Source: Bacillota bacterium (GTDB lineage Bacteria > Bacillota > Clostridia > Lachnospirales > Lachnospiraceae). From it: a stretch of DNA of 22,601 nucleotides. The notes under the pieces were generated by a model. The model had not been told where the DNA came from, ran no database searches, and saw nothing but the letters and a program-made list of their open reading frames with translations. Positions 1-9,400 of this stretch are shown piece after piece (within the stretch, counting starts at the first letter, position 1; the number at the start of each line of letters is the position of its first letter). The translations under genes and the position numbers were made by a program. The DNA lies in NCBI GenBank assembly GCA_023460575.1, contig JAEWPQ010000071.1:1-22601 (forward strand). Direction: 5' to 3'.

Positions 1-1610
1 GACTTTGCAGCCAGATTACGGACTTCGTCGGCTACTACTCCAAATCCTTTTCCTGCCGCTCCTGCACGTCCCGCCTCCACGGCAGCATTTAAAGCCAGTA
101 TATTGGTCTGGAACGCAATATCTTCAACCAGTTTTGTAATACCGGTGATTTTTCTGGAGGTTACATCCACCTCTTCCATCGCCTGATTTAAGCTGCGCAT
201 ATGTAAGTTTCCTTCGTCTACCTTTTTCCCTGATTCCGCCACATAAGCGGAAGCCTTTTTCACATATTCTGCATTTTTAACCGACTGCTGGAATACACCA
301 GTCATGGCACTCTGCAGTTCTTCTATAGCTCCGGATTGCTCAGCGGACCGTTTTGCAAGCTCCTGGGCTCCATCCCATACCTGGCCGGATCCTTCCGTCA
401 CTTCATCCGCCGATGCCTTAATACGCAGAAGTGTCTCTCTGAGGCGGAAAGCAATAGCTTCCATGGAAGTCCGGATTCCGTTAAATTCTCCGGGATACTC
501 GCAGCCGCTTTCTGCCTGCAGATTCCCACAGGATATTTCATACAGAAAACGGGATATATCTGAGATAATGTCTTTGTATTTCCCTGCCATTTCATTGACT
601 TTCTGTGCGATCTGACCGATTTCGTCATTCCGTGAAACTGACAATTCCAGATTTAAGTCTCCTCCTGACAGCCGTTCAATGGCCTCTGCCGCCTGCCCGA
701 TCGGCTTTGTAATTCTGTTTGCAATGTGAAGCATGGCCAGTCCCGCAAGTATCATTGAAACAATCCCAAGAAGCAGGGATCCCAGCATGGAGACTGTTAC
801 TCCAGACATAAACTCGGACTCCATGGCAGTAATGTTAACAGACCATCCATTGGTATCTGCAATAGGGGTGTATGCCCCGATCTTTTTCTCACCTTTTATC
901 CGGAAAAATCGAAATTCGGAATCCCCGTTTATCATGGAACGTTCCAGACTAGCCGCCTCTGCATATGCTGCCGGATTCTTCTTGGCATCCTCGATATCAT
1001 TTTGACCGGCTAAAACAAGAGAGAAATCATCATGAGCCATTTTCCTTCCTTCCCGGTTTATCATATAAGTAATTCCAGTATCACCCAGCTTGGTATCCTT
1101 TATGATTTTTTCAAATACAGAGTAAGGAAATTCAAGTACAACCACAATATCTCCGTAAGGATAAATATACTCATAGGAAACATTTCCTTCCTTTACAATC
1201 GGATCTGATAAGGAAGCCTTTCCTTCTTCGGCCTGCAAAAAAGCCGGATCCTCGATATAGGAATCTCCGTTTACGATAGAAATTCCGTCCTTGGAAAGAA
1301 TATCAATCTTATTGAGACCATACTGGGAGCTTGACATATTTAAAAATAACCCGATATTCCCTCCACGTGCCGCATTTCCTTTCTGATAAAGGGCAATGGA
1401 TTCTGCAATTACAGAATACTCTGTTAACTGCTGGGTAATCTTTTCTGACACCAGTTCTGATGTCTCTTTCAGACATTTGTTTAAGGTTCTGCGGTTTAAA
1501 TCATAAGAAAGATATACAGAACCTGCGGATAAAATAAATACAATACAGATAATACACCCCATGGTAAACAAGATCAGTTCTCTTTTTATTCCTGTCTGAC
1601 GTCTCTTCAT
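1..1610 (-). CDS. Methyl-accepting chemotaxis protein, 3' end cut by window edge
   Basis: Membrane chemoreceptor that senses a ligand outside the cell and controls the CheA kinase. I translated the minus strand by hand: about 536 codons without a stop, running off the window start. The ATG at 1610 has a GGAGGA ribosome site upstream. In order: short basic N-terminus (MKRRQTGIKREL), membrane segment about residues 13-32, extracellular Cache-like sensor about 35-265, second membrane segment about 267-290, HAMP linker about 292-345, and the start of the signalling domain. The conserved hairpin region is present near the cut (FQTNILALNAAVEAGRAG, then GKGFGVVADEVRNLAAK). The missing part should be the C-terminal arm of the coiled-coil signalling domain. 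The ligand cannot be told from sequence. No other chemotaxis gene is in the window, so it looks like a stand-alone receptor gene. Confidence 0.93.
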   Translation of the reverse strand, partial: MKRRQTGIKRELILFTMGCIICIVFILSAGSVYLSYDLNRRTLNKCLKETSELVSEKITQQLTEYSVIAESIALYQKGNAARGGNIGLFLNMSSSQYGLNKIDILSKDGISIVNGDSYIEDPAFLQAEEGKASLSDPIVKEGNVSYEYIYPYGDIVVVLEFPYSVFEKIIKDTKLGDTGITYMINREGRKMAHDDFSLVLAGQNDIEDAKKNPAAYAEAASLERSMINGDSEFRFFRIKGEKKIGAYTPIADTNGWSVNITAMESEFMSGVTVSMLGSLLLGIVSMILAGLAMLHIANRITKPIGQAAEAIERLSGGDLNLELSVSRNDEIGQIAQKVNEMAGKYKDIISDISRFLYEISCGNLQAESGCEYPGEFNGIRTSMEAIAFRLRETLLRIKASADEVTEGSGQVWDGAQELAKRSAEQSGAIEELQSAMTGVFQQSVKNAEYVKKASAYVAESGKKVDEGNLHMRSLNQAMEEVDVTSRKITGITKLVEDIAFQTNILALNAAVEAGRAGAAGKGFGVVADEVRNLAAK

Positions 1611-1644
1611 TCCTGCTGTCCTCCGATATAAACGTATAGCTCTA

Positions 1645-1675
1645 TTCCATTATGGAAAGAGACAGAATCATTATA
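1645..1675 (-). promoter_or_regulatory. Possible chemoreceptor promoter -10 and leader palindrome
   Basis: On the minus strand a TATAAT box lies at 1670-1675, about 60 bases before the chemoreceptor start. No good -35 box sits at 16-18 bases from it. The leader just downstream holds the 13-bp palindrome TTCCATAATGGAA (1645-1657), which may be an operator or a small hairpin. I saw no sigma-28-type motility promoter. The rest of 1611-1798 shows nothing clear. Confidence 0.3.
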
Positions 1676-1798
1676 ACGGATAATATTCTGATAAGTATAG
1701 ATGGTTTACCTATATTTTACAATTTTTACCATATACTTACACAATTATGGCAGGATAGCTTCAATTCAATTTCTGCAGCCGGAAAATTCAGGATTTGA

Positions 1799-2533
1799 CT
1801 ATGCCGCAGCTACATCTCTTTCACTCATCCAAATAATTGCTGCACCTGTTGAAAATACAAGGTAGAACACGCAGCCTGCCAGAAACTGTCCAGGACTGCA
1901 CGCCATGGGTCCGCCCGGGCTGTTAGCCCTCATACCGAGACTCATCAGTGTGTATGGATAAAATGCCCCCAGACCTTTAGATAGAGCCCCTATTCCCAAG
2001 ACTCCTCCCGCCATTGCAATTCCTACCGGTACAGCAAAGCTACGGATGATCAGTGAAAAGCAGAGCTGGACTCCGCATATGACAATTCCTCCCAATGTTC
2101 CATAAAACAGCCATTCTAAAAGCTCAGGAGGAACCGGACCAGCAAGCCCCGATAATTTCCCGGAAACAATGAACAGAACTCCCACCCAGATCTGAGTCAG
2201 TATTACCATGAAAGATGCCATGATAAGCTTTGACAGATATAGATGAAGCACAGGCACTGGCAGTGTCATTACACAATTCCAGTTATGATTGGTGTGCTCC
2301 AGACGGAAAAGGTAAGAGCAGTATACACCAATCGCCGCAGGCAAAAAGAAATAACAGGTGAACAGAGTGTGCTGAGTCCAAAGGCTGTACCATTCATCCT
2401 GCAGTATTTCTGTATTCTGAAGATAATTAAATGTCCCCATAAAAGCGGGGAGCACAGGCAGAAGCAAGAAAGCCAGCCAGACAGGACTGCGCCTTAACTT
2501 CATCCGTTCCCCGCGAAGTACGATCCATAACAT
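1799..2533 (-). CDS. Lantibiotic-immunity-type ABC transporter permease (MutG/EpiG-like)
   Basis: Second membrane subunit of a peptide-protection ABC transporter of the ABC-2 type (244 residues). Hydrophobic segments lie at about residues 15-35, 55-75, 100-125, 140-165, 170-190 and 215-237, the usual six-helix plan. Its closest resemblance is to the permeases of lantibiotic self-protection and resistance systems (MutG/EpiG/SpaG, and CprC of Clostridioides difficile). It starts 4 bases after the preceding permease gene, with a GGAG site about 11 bases before the ATG, so it is the last gene of the three-gene operon. There is no lanthipeptide biosynthesis gene nearby, which points to resistance against foreign peptides rather than self-immunity. 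Function is inferred from family and context; the exact peptide is unknown. No clear terminator follows it. Confidence 0.8.
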   Translation of the reverse strand: MLWIVLRGERMKLRRSPVWLAFLLLPVLPAFMGTFNYLQNTEILQDEWYSLWTQHTLFTCYFFLPAAIGVYCSYLFRLEHTNHNWNCVMTLPVPVLHLYLSKLIMASFMVILTQIWVGVLFIVSGKLSGLAGPVPPELLEWLFYGTLGGIVICGVQLCFSLIIRSFAVPVGIAMAGGVLGIGALSKGLGAFYPYTLMSLGMRANSPGGPMACSPGQFLAGCVFYLVFSTGAAIIWMSERDVAAA

Positions 2534-2537
2534 AAAC

Positions 2538-3287
2538 TTACCGCTCCTTTCTTGTAAAACACCAGCGTCCTGTTAAATAGATGGCAGCAAACACCCCTGC
2601 AAGCAGCAGGTAAGCGCCCCAGTCAACCGGAATATACTGCATATCTGCGATTCTGGTCACACTGTCCCAATTCATTTTTACCTGTGTCAGCACTCCGTAA
2701 TAGCTCCATAAGACTCCTTTTTGAACCCCCGCCGGCAGAAACAGGCTGAAAAGTCCCCCAAAACTCCCCGTAATTCCAACAACCAAAGGAATCATCTGAT
2801 TGGAAAACATCAGAGACAATACCTGCTGAAGCGCCAAAATGGTGACAGTGACGAAAGTTGTCGTAATCATATAGTAAAAAATGCGGCCTGGGGGAAACGG
2901 CTCGGTAAACCCCGCTGCTTTACCCAGAACGATTATGAGAATTGTCTGGGCGGCCCCAACAGCGGCCATATGCAGGGAAGCACAGATAAACTTTGCATCA
3001 AATAAAGCACCTGCTGGCATAGCTGTTAAAAGAAGCTTAAAGGTCTGCCCCTTATGTTCCAGATCACAGACTCTTGAAGCTGTGATTGCCGCAATCATTG
3101 GCATCATAATGGTATTGAACACAGAAAAATGATACAGGCACTGCATATAACCCTGGGACAACTCTTTTGCATTCATATTCCGAAATGACCACATTCCCCA
3201 CAGGCACTGTACTAAAAGCAATGCTGCGTCAGTAACCCAGATCTTTCTCTTTCGTATTTTATAAAATTCAAGAAAAACTGCTTTCAT
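2538..3287 (-). CDS. Lantibiotic-immunity-type ABC transporter permease (MutE/EpiE-like)
   Basis: First membrane subunit of the peptide-protection transporter (249 residues). It begins with a charged stretch (EFYKIRKRKIW) typical of the family, then about six hydrophobic segments at roughly residues 17-33, 52-70, 100-125, 135-160, 168-190 and 222-240. Its ATG overlaps the stop of the upstream ATPase gene by one base (TAATG), a sign of translational coupling. Together with the second permease and the ATPase it should form a heteromeric membrane complex that expels or removes antimicrobial peptides from the membrane. Sequence style matches MutE/EpiE and CprB proteins. Assignment rests on family resemblance and gene order. 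Confidence 0.8.
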   Translation of the reverse strand: MKAVFLEFYKIRKRKIWVTDAALLLVQCLWGMWSFRNMNAKELSQGYMQCLYHFSVFNTIMMPMIAAITASRVCDLEHKGQTFKLLLTAMPAGALFDAKFICASLHMAAVGAAQTILIIVLGKAAGFTEPFPPGRIFYYMITTTFVTVTILALQQVLSLMFSNQMIPLVVGITGSFGGLFSLFLPAGVQKGVLWSYYGVLTQVKMNWDSVTRIADMQYIPVDWGAYLLLAGVFAAIYLTGRWCFTRKER

Positions 3288-4201
3288 TAAAGATTCACCG
3301 CCATTCCAGTTAATTCTAAAAATATATCCTCCAGAGTTTTTTTCCTTTCTTCAATGCGGACAACACCAATATTTTCTTTTAAAAACTGCCGGATGTACCC
3401 CGCCAGCTGGTGATCAGAAAGTTTGGGGATCAGTATACAGCCCCCTTCTTCCTGGCAGGCTACCCCCTGGCTGCTTAACACACTGCGGGCTGCCTGATTA
3501 TTCAGAGTACGTATTGCAATACAGCTTTCACTTCTGTCATGAAGAACAGACAGCCTGTCCTGAAAAACCAGTTCTCCTTTGCTAATGACACCGATGTGAC
3601 CAGCCATCTGATCTATTTCGCTTAATAAGTGACTGGATACCATAACTGTAATACCAAATGAGTGGGGCAGCGAACAGATCAGTTCCCGTATTTCCTGAAT
3701 TCCGGCAGGATCAAGTCCATTGGTCGGCTCATCTAAAATAAGAAGTCTGGGATTTCCCAGCAATGCCCCGGCAAGCCCAAGCCTTTGCTTCATACCCAGA
3801 GAATACTGACCTGCCTTTTTATTCTTCTGGTCTTCCAGACGGACAAGCTTCAGCACGCGGTCGATCTCATTGTCCGGCAGCTCTTTTAAGCTGCTGATTA
3901 TTTTTAAATTTTCTTTCCCTGTAAGATGGGCATAGAAGCTTGGGGATTCAATGAGCGAACCAGTTTTTTTTAATATAGCAAGACGGTTTTTTCTGTTTAC
4001 CGTTTTATCAAATACAGTAATGGTCCCGCAAGTGGGTTTTGCAAGCCCCAGTATCATCTTCATGGTGGTTGATTTCCCTGCGCCATTAGGACCGAGGAAT
4101 CCGTAAATTACCCCTTCCGGCACTGCAAGATCTAAATCCTTTACTCCCATGGAAGCTCCATATCGTTTACAGAGACCACTGGTAGTAATCATATTAGGCA
4201 T
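3287..4201 (-). CDS. Lantibiotic-immunity-type ABC transporter ATP-binding protein (MutF/CprA-like)
   Basis: Cytoplasmic ATPase (304 residues) that powers the two permeases encoded downstream. Visible motifs: Walker A GPNGAGKST at about residues 38-46, ABC signature YSLGMKQR at about 133-140, Walker B LLILDEPTNGLDPAG at about 153-167 and the H-loop SSHLL at about 188-192. The roughly 90-residue C-terminal extension is typical of drug and lantibiotic exporters of the BcrA/MutF class. The ATG at 4201 is preceded by AAAGGAG about 10 bases upstream. First gene of the minus-strand operon, divergent from the response regulator gene with a 160-base control region between them, so it is probably induced by that two-component system. 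Confidence 0.9.
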   Translation of the reverse strand: MPNMITTSGLCKRYGASMGVKDLDLAVPEGVIYGFLGPNGAGKSTTMKMILGLAKPTCGTITVFDKTVNRKNRLAILKKTGSLIESPSFYAHLTGKENLKIISSLKELPDNEIDRVLKLVRLEDQKNKKAGQYSLGMKQRLGLAGALLGNPRLLILDEPTNGLDPAGIQEIRELICSLPHSFGITVMVSSHLLSEIDQMAGHIGVISKGELVFQDRLSVLHDRSESCIAIRTLNNQAARSVLSSQGVACQEEGGCILIPKLSDHQLAGYIRQFLKENIGVVRIEERKKTLEDIFLELTGMAVNL

Positions 4202-4247
4202 AATGTTAATCTCCTTTGCTCTTTATGGTTTCAGTCTAACAGAGCTG

Positions 4248-4290
4248 CCTTACATCAGCCTGTAAGCCACCTTACATTTACCTTAAACAT
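4248..4290 (-). promoter_or_regulatory. Candidate response-regulator binding sites upstream of the ABC operon
   Basis: Half-sites CTTACA lie at 4249-4254 and 4271-4276 on the plus strand, with an inverted copy (TGTAAG) at 4261-4266. A degenerate copy (CCTTAAACAT) follows at 4281-4290. The two direct copies sit in 12-base repeats identical at 10 positions and are spaced 22 bp, two helical turns, as expected for OmpR-type dimers. On the minus strand they lie just before a weak -10 (TAGACT, 4233-4238) that lacks a -35 box, which fits an activator-dependent promoter. Inferred; the binding protein would be the adjacent response regulator. Confidence 0.45.
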
Positions 4291-4301
4291 TTACTTTTTC
4301 C

Positions 4302-4329
4302 TTCAAATTTCCTGTATTTCGGTTATAAT
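4302..4329 (+). promoter_or_regulatory. Sigma-A-type promoter of the response regulator/kinase pair
   Basis: A perfect TATAAT (4324-4329) lies 16 bases after TTCAAA (4302-4307), a 4 of 6 match to the -35 consensus. The start codon at 4362 follows about 25 bases after the expected transcription start, with a GGAAAGGA ribosome site between. Confidence 0.6.
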
Positions 4330-4361
4330 GGTAACAAAACAGACGGAAAGGACCAAACGCC

Positions 4362-5081
4362 ATGAACGATATTTTTGACTGCAAACTTCTTCTTGTTGAT
4401 GATGAACCTGAGCTTCGCAGAATGGTCGGCAATATATTAAAGCAAAGCGGTTTTAGAAAAATTATATTTGCAGAAGACTGCAGCCAGGCACTGCTGCTGT
4501 TTACTTCCGAAAAACCGGATGTCGTAATACTGGACGTTTCTCTGCCTGATGGTGACGGATTTACCCTGATGCGGGAATTCCGTTCCTTATCAGCTGCTCC
4601 CGTTCTGTTTCTTTCTGCCAGAGACGAAGATGAGAACCGCCTTTTAGGACTGGGACTTGGTGCAGATGATTACATTACGAAGCCATTTCTTCCAAGAGAA
4701 CTGATCCTGCGCGTTCATGCAGTGTTAAACCGTACCTATTTCCCGGCTGTTTTAAACCGGAAGGAAAAACCCGCTTTTCATCTGGGGAAAACAAAGATCG
4801 ATTTCAACAGCGGCACAATTTCATCAGATAAAGGGACCTTTACACTCACAGCCAAGGAGTATGCACTCCTTGAAAAACTGTTTGACAACAGGGAAAAGAT
4901 CGTAACCGGAGACAGTCTCTGCCTTGCAGCATGGGGAGATCCTCTCTACGGATATGAGAACACACTGATGGTCCACATCCGCCGTTTACGCGAAAAAATA
5001 GAGCCGGAACCATCCGACCCTGAATTTCTCATAACAGTCCGGGGACTGGGCTATAAACTGGTGGGGGTGACATTGTCTTGA
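4362..5081 (+). CDS. OmpR-family two-component response regulator
   Basis: DNA-binding response regulator of 239 residues, the usual length. The receiver domain (about 7-120) shows the acidic pocket LLVDDEP (D13-D14 region), the phosphoacceptor D58 in VVILDVSLPDGDG, and the conserved lysine in ITKPF near residue 107. A winged-helix output domain follows (about 140-236), with the family's TLTAKEYALLEKL helix and the C-terminal VRGLGYKL wing. Its stop overlaps the start of the kinase gene by four bases, so the two are cotranslated. It probably responds to antimicrobial peptides and controls the divergent three-gene ABC operon, as CprR does in C. difficile. That role is inferred from context. 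Confidence 0.92.
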   Translation: MNDIFDCKLLLVDDEPELRRMVGNILKQSGFRKIIFAEDCSQALLLFTSEKPDVVILDVSLPDGDGFTLMREFRSLSAAPVLFLSARDEDENRLLGLGLGADDYITKPFLPRELILRVHAVLNRTYFPAVLNRKEKPAFHLGKTKIDFNSGTISSDKGTFTLTAKEYALLEKLFDNREKIVTGDSLCLAAWGDPLYGYENTLMVHIRRLREKIEPEPSDPEFLITVRGLGYKLVGVTLS

Positions 5082-6436
5082 AAAGCATGATGAAAATTTT
5101 AAGCAGATATGTAATTTCAGCTGCATCCGCGGCAATTCTTCTGCTTATCATAAATTTCACCGCTCTGGCTGTATGGCTGTTTCAATCAGCCAGAGAAAGC
5201 GGAAAAAACTATACGGTTAATCAGATGGCTGAAGGGCTTGCGGTATCTGATGGGGAATATTCACTTTCTGATCCTATTGCCGCAGAACTGGATCAGAATC
5301 AGCAATGGGCTATGCTGATGGATGAGAAAGGCGCTGTCATATGGAACAGAAATCTCCCATCGGATGTGCCCCTGACCTATACGCTTACTGATGTAGCAGG
5401 ATTATCCCGCTGGTATTTAAAGGATTATCCGGTGAAGGTCTGGCAGCACAGGGACGGGCTTTTTGTAGTTGGAAATCCTAAAAACAGCATGTGGAAGATC
5501 GGTATAGAATTTCCCATGAAAACAATGGACAACTCCCGTTTCTGGATACCGATGTTCTTAATCCTGAATCTTGTCACTGCTGTAATACTCGCCCTGCTCT
5601 CCGGTCTCAGGCTGTTTCTCTCCCTAAAAAAACTAACCATCGGGATCGAAGATTTAGCACAGATGAAACCGGTATCAATGCCAGCTCAGGGTATTCTGGG
5701 AGATCTGGCTTCAGGCATCAACCGTGCTTCGTCCCAGCTGATCCGTCAGGAAGCAGCTTTAAATAAACGGGATAATGCGCGAACAACATGGATTGCGGGG
5801 ATTTCCCACGATATACGCACACCTCTCTCCGTAATAATGGGATATGCCGGCCAGATGGAGGAAGACGACACCCTCACCAGAGACCAGCAGGAGTTTGCTG
5901 TCATTATTCGCAGCCAGTGTCAGAAAATCAAAGCATTAATAAATGATCTAAACCTGGCGTCCAAGCTGGAATATGACATGCAGCCCATACGAAGAGAAGA
6001 ATTCAGTCTTGCACCCTTAATACGCAGTATCGCAGCTGATCTTTTAAACAGCAGTCTTTCAGAAAAATATACTTTAAATATTTCCATAAACGAGGATGCC
6101 CAGAACATAATCTTAACCGGCGACAGCCAGCTGATCAGACGGGCCGTTACCAACTTACTTCTAAACAGCATGAGGCATAATCCAGATGGCTGTGATATAA
6201 AAATCCGGCTGTCCGGAAATTCCGGAACCATTCTCCTGTCTGTTACAGATAACGGAACCGGTTTTCCTTCACAGATACTGAAACGGCTTAACCAGCCATT
6301 GGAGCCAGTGGAACTGGATAATCACGGGCTTGGGCTTACTATTGTCCGGCAAATCATGAACGCTCACGACGGCACAGCTTCTTTTTCCAACCTTCCAGGC
6401 GGCGGGTGCCGTGTTATCCTTACTCTGCCCACATAA
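5078..6436 (+). CDS. Membrane sensor histidine kinase
   Basis: Partner kinase of the preceding regulator (452 residues). A membrane segment at about 12-35 and another at about 155-178 flank an extracellular sensor of about 120 residues. A short linker leads to the HisKA domain with the phosphorylated histidine H244 in GISHDIRTPLS. The ATPase domain shows the N-box (NLLLNSMRHNPDG), G1 box (VTDNGTGFP) and G2 box (HGLGLTI). Translation appears to start at a TTG that overlaps the regulator's TGA (TTGA), with a GGGGGTGA ribosome site ahead; an ATG nine bases in is the alternative. The large outer domain differs from the tiny sensor loops of BceS-type kinases, so it may bind a peptide directly. The ligand is not identifiable. 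Confidence 0.92.
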   Translation: MKSMMKILSRYVISAASAAILLLIINFTALAVWLFQSARESGKNYTVNQMAEGLAVSDGEYSLSDPIAAELDQNQQWAMLMDEKGAVIWNRNLPSDVPLTYTLTDVAGLSRWYLKDYPVKVWQHRDGLFVVGNPKNSMWKIGIEFPMKTMDNSRFWIPMFLILNLVTAVILALLSGLRLFLSLKKLTIGIEDLAQMKPVSMPAQGILGDLASGINRASSQLIRQEAALNKRDNARTTWIAGISHDIRTPLSVIMGYAGQMEEDDTLTRDQQEFAVIIRSQCQKIKALINDLNLASKLEYDMQPIRREEFSLAPLIRSIAADLLNSSLSEKYTLNISINEDAQNIILTGDSQLIRRAVTNLLLNSMRHNPDGCDIKIRLSGNSGTILLSVTDNGTGFPSQILKRLNQPLEPVELDNHGLGLTIVRQIMNAHDGTASFSNLPGGGCRVILTLPT

Positions 6437-6461
6437 ATAGGGAACAGCGAAAAAAACCATT

Positions 6462-9400
6462 TTACTTTAAATAATAAACAAATGACTGTAATTTCTCTCT
6501 TATACTCTCTTGATTTGTCCCTTCAAAGCTTAGGGATATAGCAGGCAGGTTACTTTTCTTCTCAAAAAGATTCATAATTGTCTGTGCATTCTCATAAGTG
6601 CTTGATATATGTATTACCGCCTTTGCATGATTGAGGCAGTATTGTTTTCCATAGCGATATGATATATTTCCTCCGGAAACCTGGGACAGACAGCCAGATG
6701 CTGCATCAAAAATTTCCTTCAGGCCATCTGCATATGGAGATATGATTCCCATAGATTTTGATAATTCCTGTATCTGCTTCTGGTATCTGGATACAACTTT
6801 CTTTTCCTTTGCAGACGCTGCACGTTTATTCCACAAAAAGCAAAGATACTCTCCCAAAGGCATCCATTGAAGCTGTTCCCCGCTTTTCTCCAAATCTTCC
6901 AGAAGATATCCATGAAGAAACGGATGATAAACCAGGTAAGGATCTCCGATAACTGCAATTTGTTTCTTTCTATTTACTGAAATCTGCAATGCCAGCTCTT
7001 TGAGCTTTTCCATGGATATTTCCTGCATTGCCTGTATCCTGTTCATAAGCATCTCACGTTCCCTGACTGGTGCTGTAAGGACCAGATCTCCCCCAAGAAT
7101 CCCAAGGAACACCGGCTCAAATTCTTTGAACTCAAACGGAAGTGTTTCTACCATCGGTGCTGCAACGCTGCCCTCTCTTCCTAACAGGTCATAAATCACT
7201 CTTGCGTACAAACCATCTGTCTCACTGCCCTCTGTCTGGGGTATTAAAAACTGTGCTTCTATATCTGCCTGATTCTTTACTAAAATGCTGCCAACAAGTG
7301 AAGTAAAGGACAAATATTCTTTAGACATTGCCCGGGTCTGTCCACGAGAAAGTGTTATTTCATCTGACTGGGGCAATACTTCCATCTCATACCCTTTATT
7401 ATTGAGTATCCACGAAATGATTTGTGTATACGGATATAAATAAGGCAGATAGATTTTTTTATTCCTGGATATAGATTTTGGTATGGCAGCTTTGCCTATG
7501 GTTAAATGCTTCAATTCCCTCATATTAACTGGGGTGGACTGGATTTTATGCTGAGCAATGCTATTTAAGAATGCCTCAATTCGTGTAATCGCTCCAACCT
7601 TGGAAAAATGCTCGTCCACCTCAATGTTTAAATAAGGCTTATCTCCCATTTCTTTTTGAAACAGATGAGTCAGCATGGTATCCGGACCACAGCCATGATT
7701 TGTCAGGTATACAGCAAACAGATTGGGGTGTTTTGCAATCATCTTAGCCGATGATATGATATGCTGCCCAAACGGCCAGTACAGGTTCTCATATTCTGCC
7801 GAGATATCCACATCATGTGATGGAAGATGAGATATGGTAATAACCTTATACCCCCTTTTCAATAACTCCTGTGGAATTTCCATATTCAGTACCGGATCTT
7901 CAATTCCATAAGTTCTGGTCACCATCACCAGAACTTTTTCATCCGGTTTTAATCCGGATAACAGTTCTTCCCCCAGCATTTCCACCTGCTCCGTATGTTT
8001 TCTTACTGCCATAGCACCTCTTAATAATGCCGCTGTACATGCAGGTTTTGATTTTCCAAGGGATACTCCCGCCGAAATCATACAGCCGGCCATCGCTTTT
8101 TGTCCAAAATCCAGTGAAAATCTGGGATTTAACAGTGTAATACCCTGTTCTGCCAGTTTCATATTTTCAAATATCATCTGCGGTGCGGACTGCATATAGA
8201 TACACCCATAATTACGATATACCTTTGACTTTTCATGCTTCATGGTAAGTACACTTGGCAGGAAAATATAATCTACCTTCTGATCAGCCAGCCATGCCAT
8301 ATGTCCGTAAATTAACTTAACCGGATAGCAGGTCTCTGCCTGAGCATATTTTTGAGCAATCTCAATAATATCTTCATTGGTTTCCTGAGAGAGAAGACAA
8401 TTATATCCCAGATTTTCAAAAAATGCCCGAAACATTGGAAACAGTTTATGCACCAGCAAAACATAAGGAATTCCTACTGTCTTTTTTTCCGGATCCAAAG
8501 TTCTTACGTAGCCATCAAAAAAATACTCCTTCGCTTTATTATAATAATCCTCGTTTTCTTTAATTACTGACTGCAAAGACCCTGTTTCATTCCCTGCTCT
8601 ATCCAGGCGCAATCCCCGGAAGTTTGAATGATTCTTTCCTGTCTCCTCTGCCGCAATTCTTGCAACGCCGTAAGCTCCGCTGATGGAAAAATATGAAGAT
8701 ACCTTTACCCTGTCTCCATATACTGCGCGAAAGGCCGCAACCACTCCCGCATTATAACAGACACCCCCCTGCAGCATGATGTGCTTGCCAACAGGCTTGT
8801 TACCAACGACTTTATATAAATAATTATGAATTACAGAATGACAGAGTCCTGCCAGAATATCCGGTGTCTCCACTCCTTTTGACTGGCATGCAGAGATATT
8901 GCTTTCAATAAATACGGTGCATCGTTCTCCAAGATCCACAGGATTCTTCGCCGCAAGCGCCAACTCTCCGTATTCCTCTACCGGAACCTGAAGCCGGTTT
9001 GCCTGTTCTTCTAAAAATGAGCCTGTTCCTGCTGCGCAAATTTTGTTCATCTGAAAATCTTTGACCCCTCCAGCCGCGATTTGAATATATTTGGAATCCT
9101 GTCCTCCAATTTCAAATACCGTATCAGTATTATCATCTGCTAAAAATGCTGCTTTTGCCTGTGCGGTAATCTCATCCTTAACGGAATCTGCTCCTATCAT
9201 ATTTCCTATAAGATAACGTCCGGACCCTGTAACACCAGCACTTGTTATCTGAATTTTATTACCGAACCGTTCCAGAATATTGTTTAATCCCTTTTTTACC
9301 ACCTCCTCCGGTTCCCCTCTGGTTCTTAAATATTGGAAATCCACTAAGTCACCAGTCTCATCAACAAGGACCAGATTGGTGCTGGTGGACCCCACATCAA

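Noticed and set aside
304..1005. Several plus- and minus-strand reading frames in the first kilobase
   Set aside because: They are shadows of the chemoreceptor gene, whose minus-strand frame is open throughout with recognisable domains.
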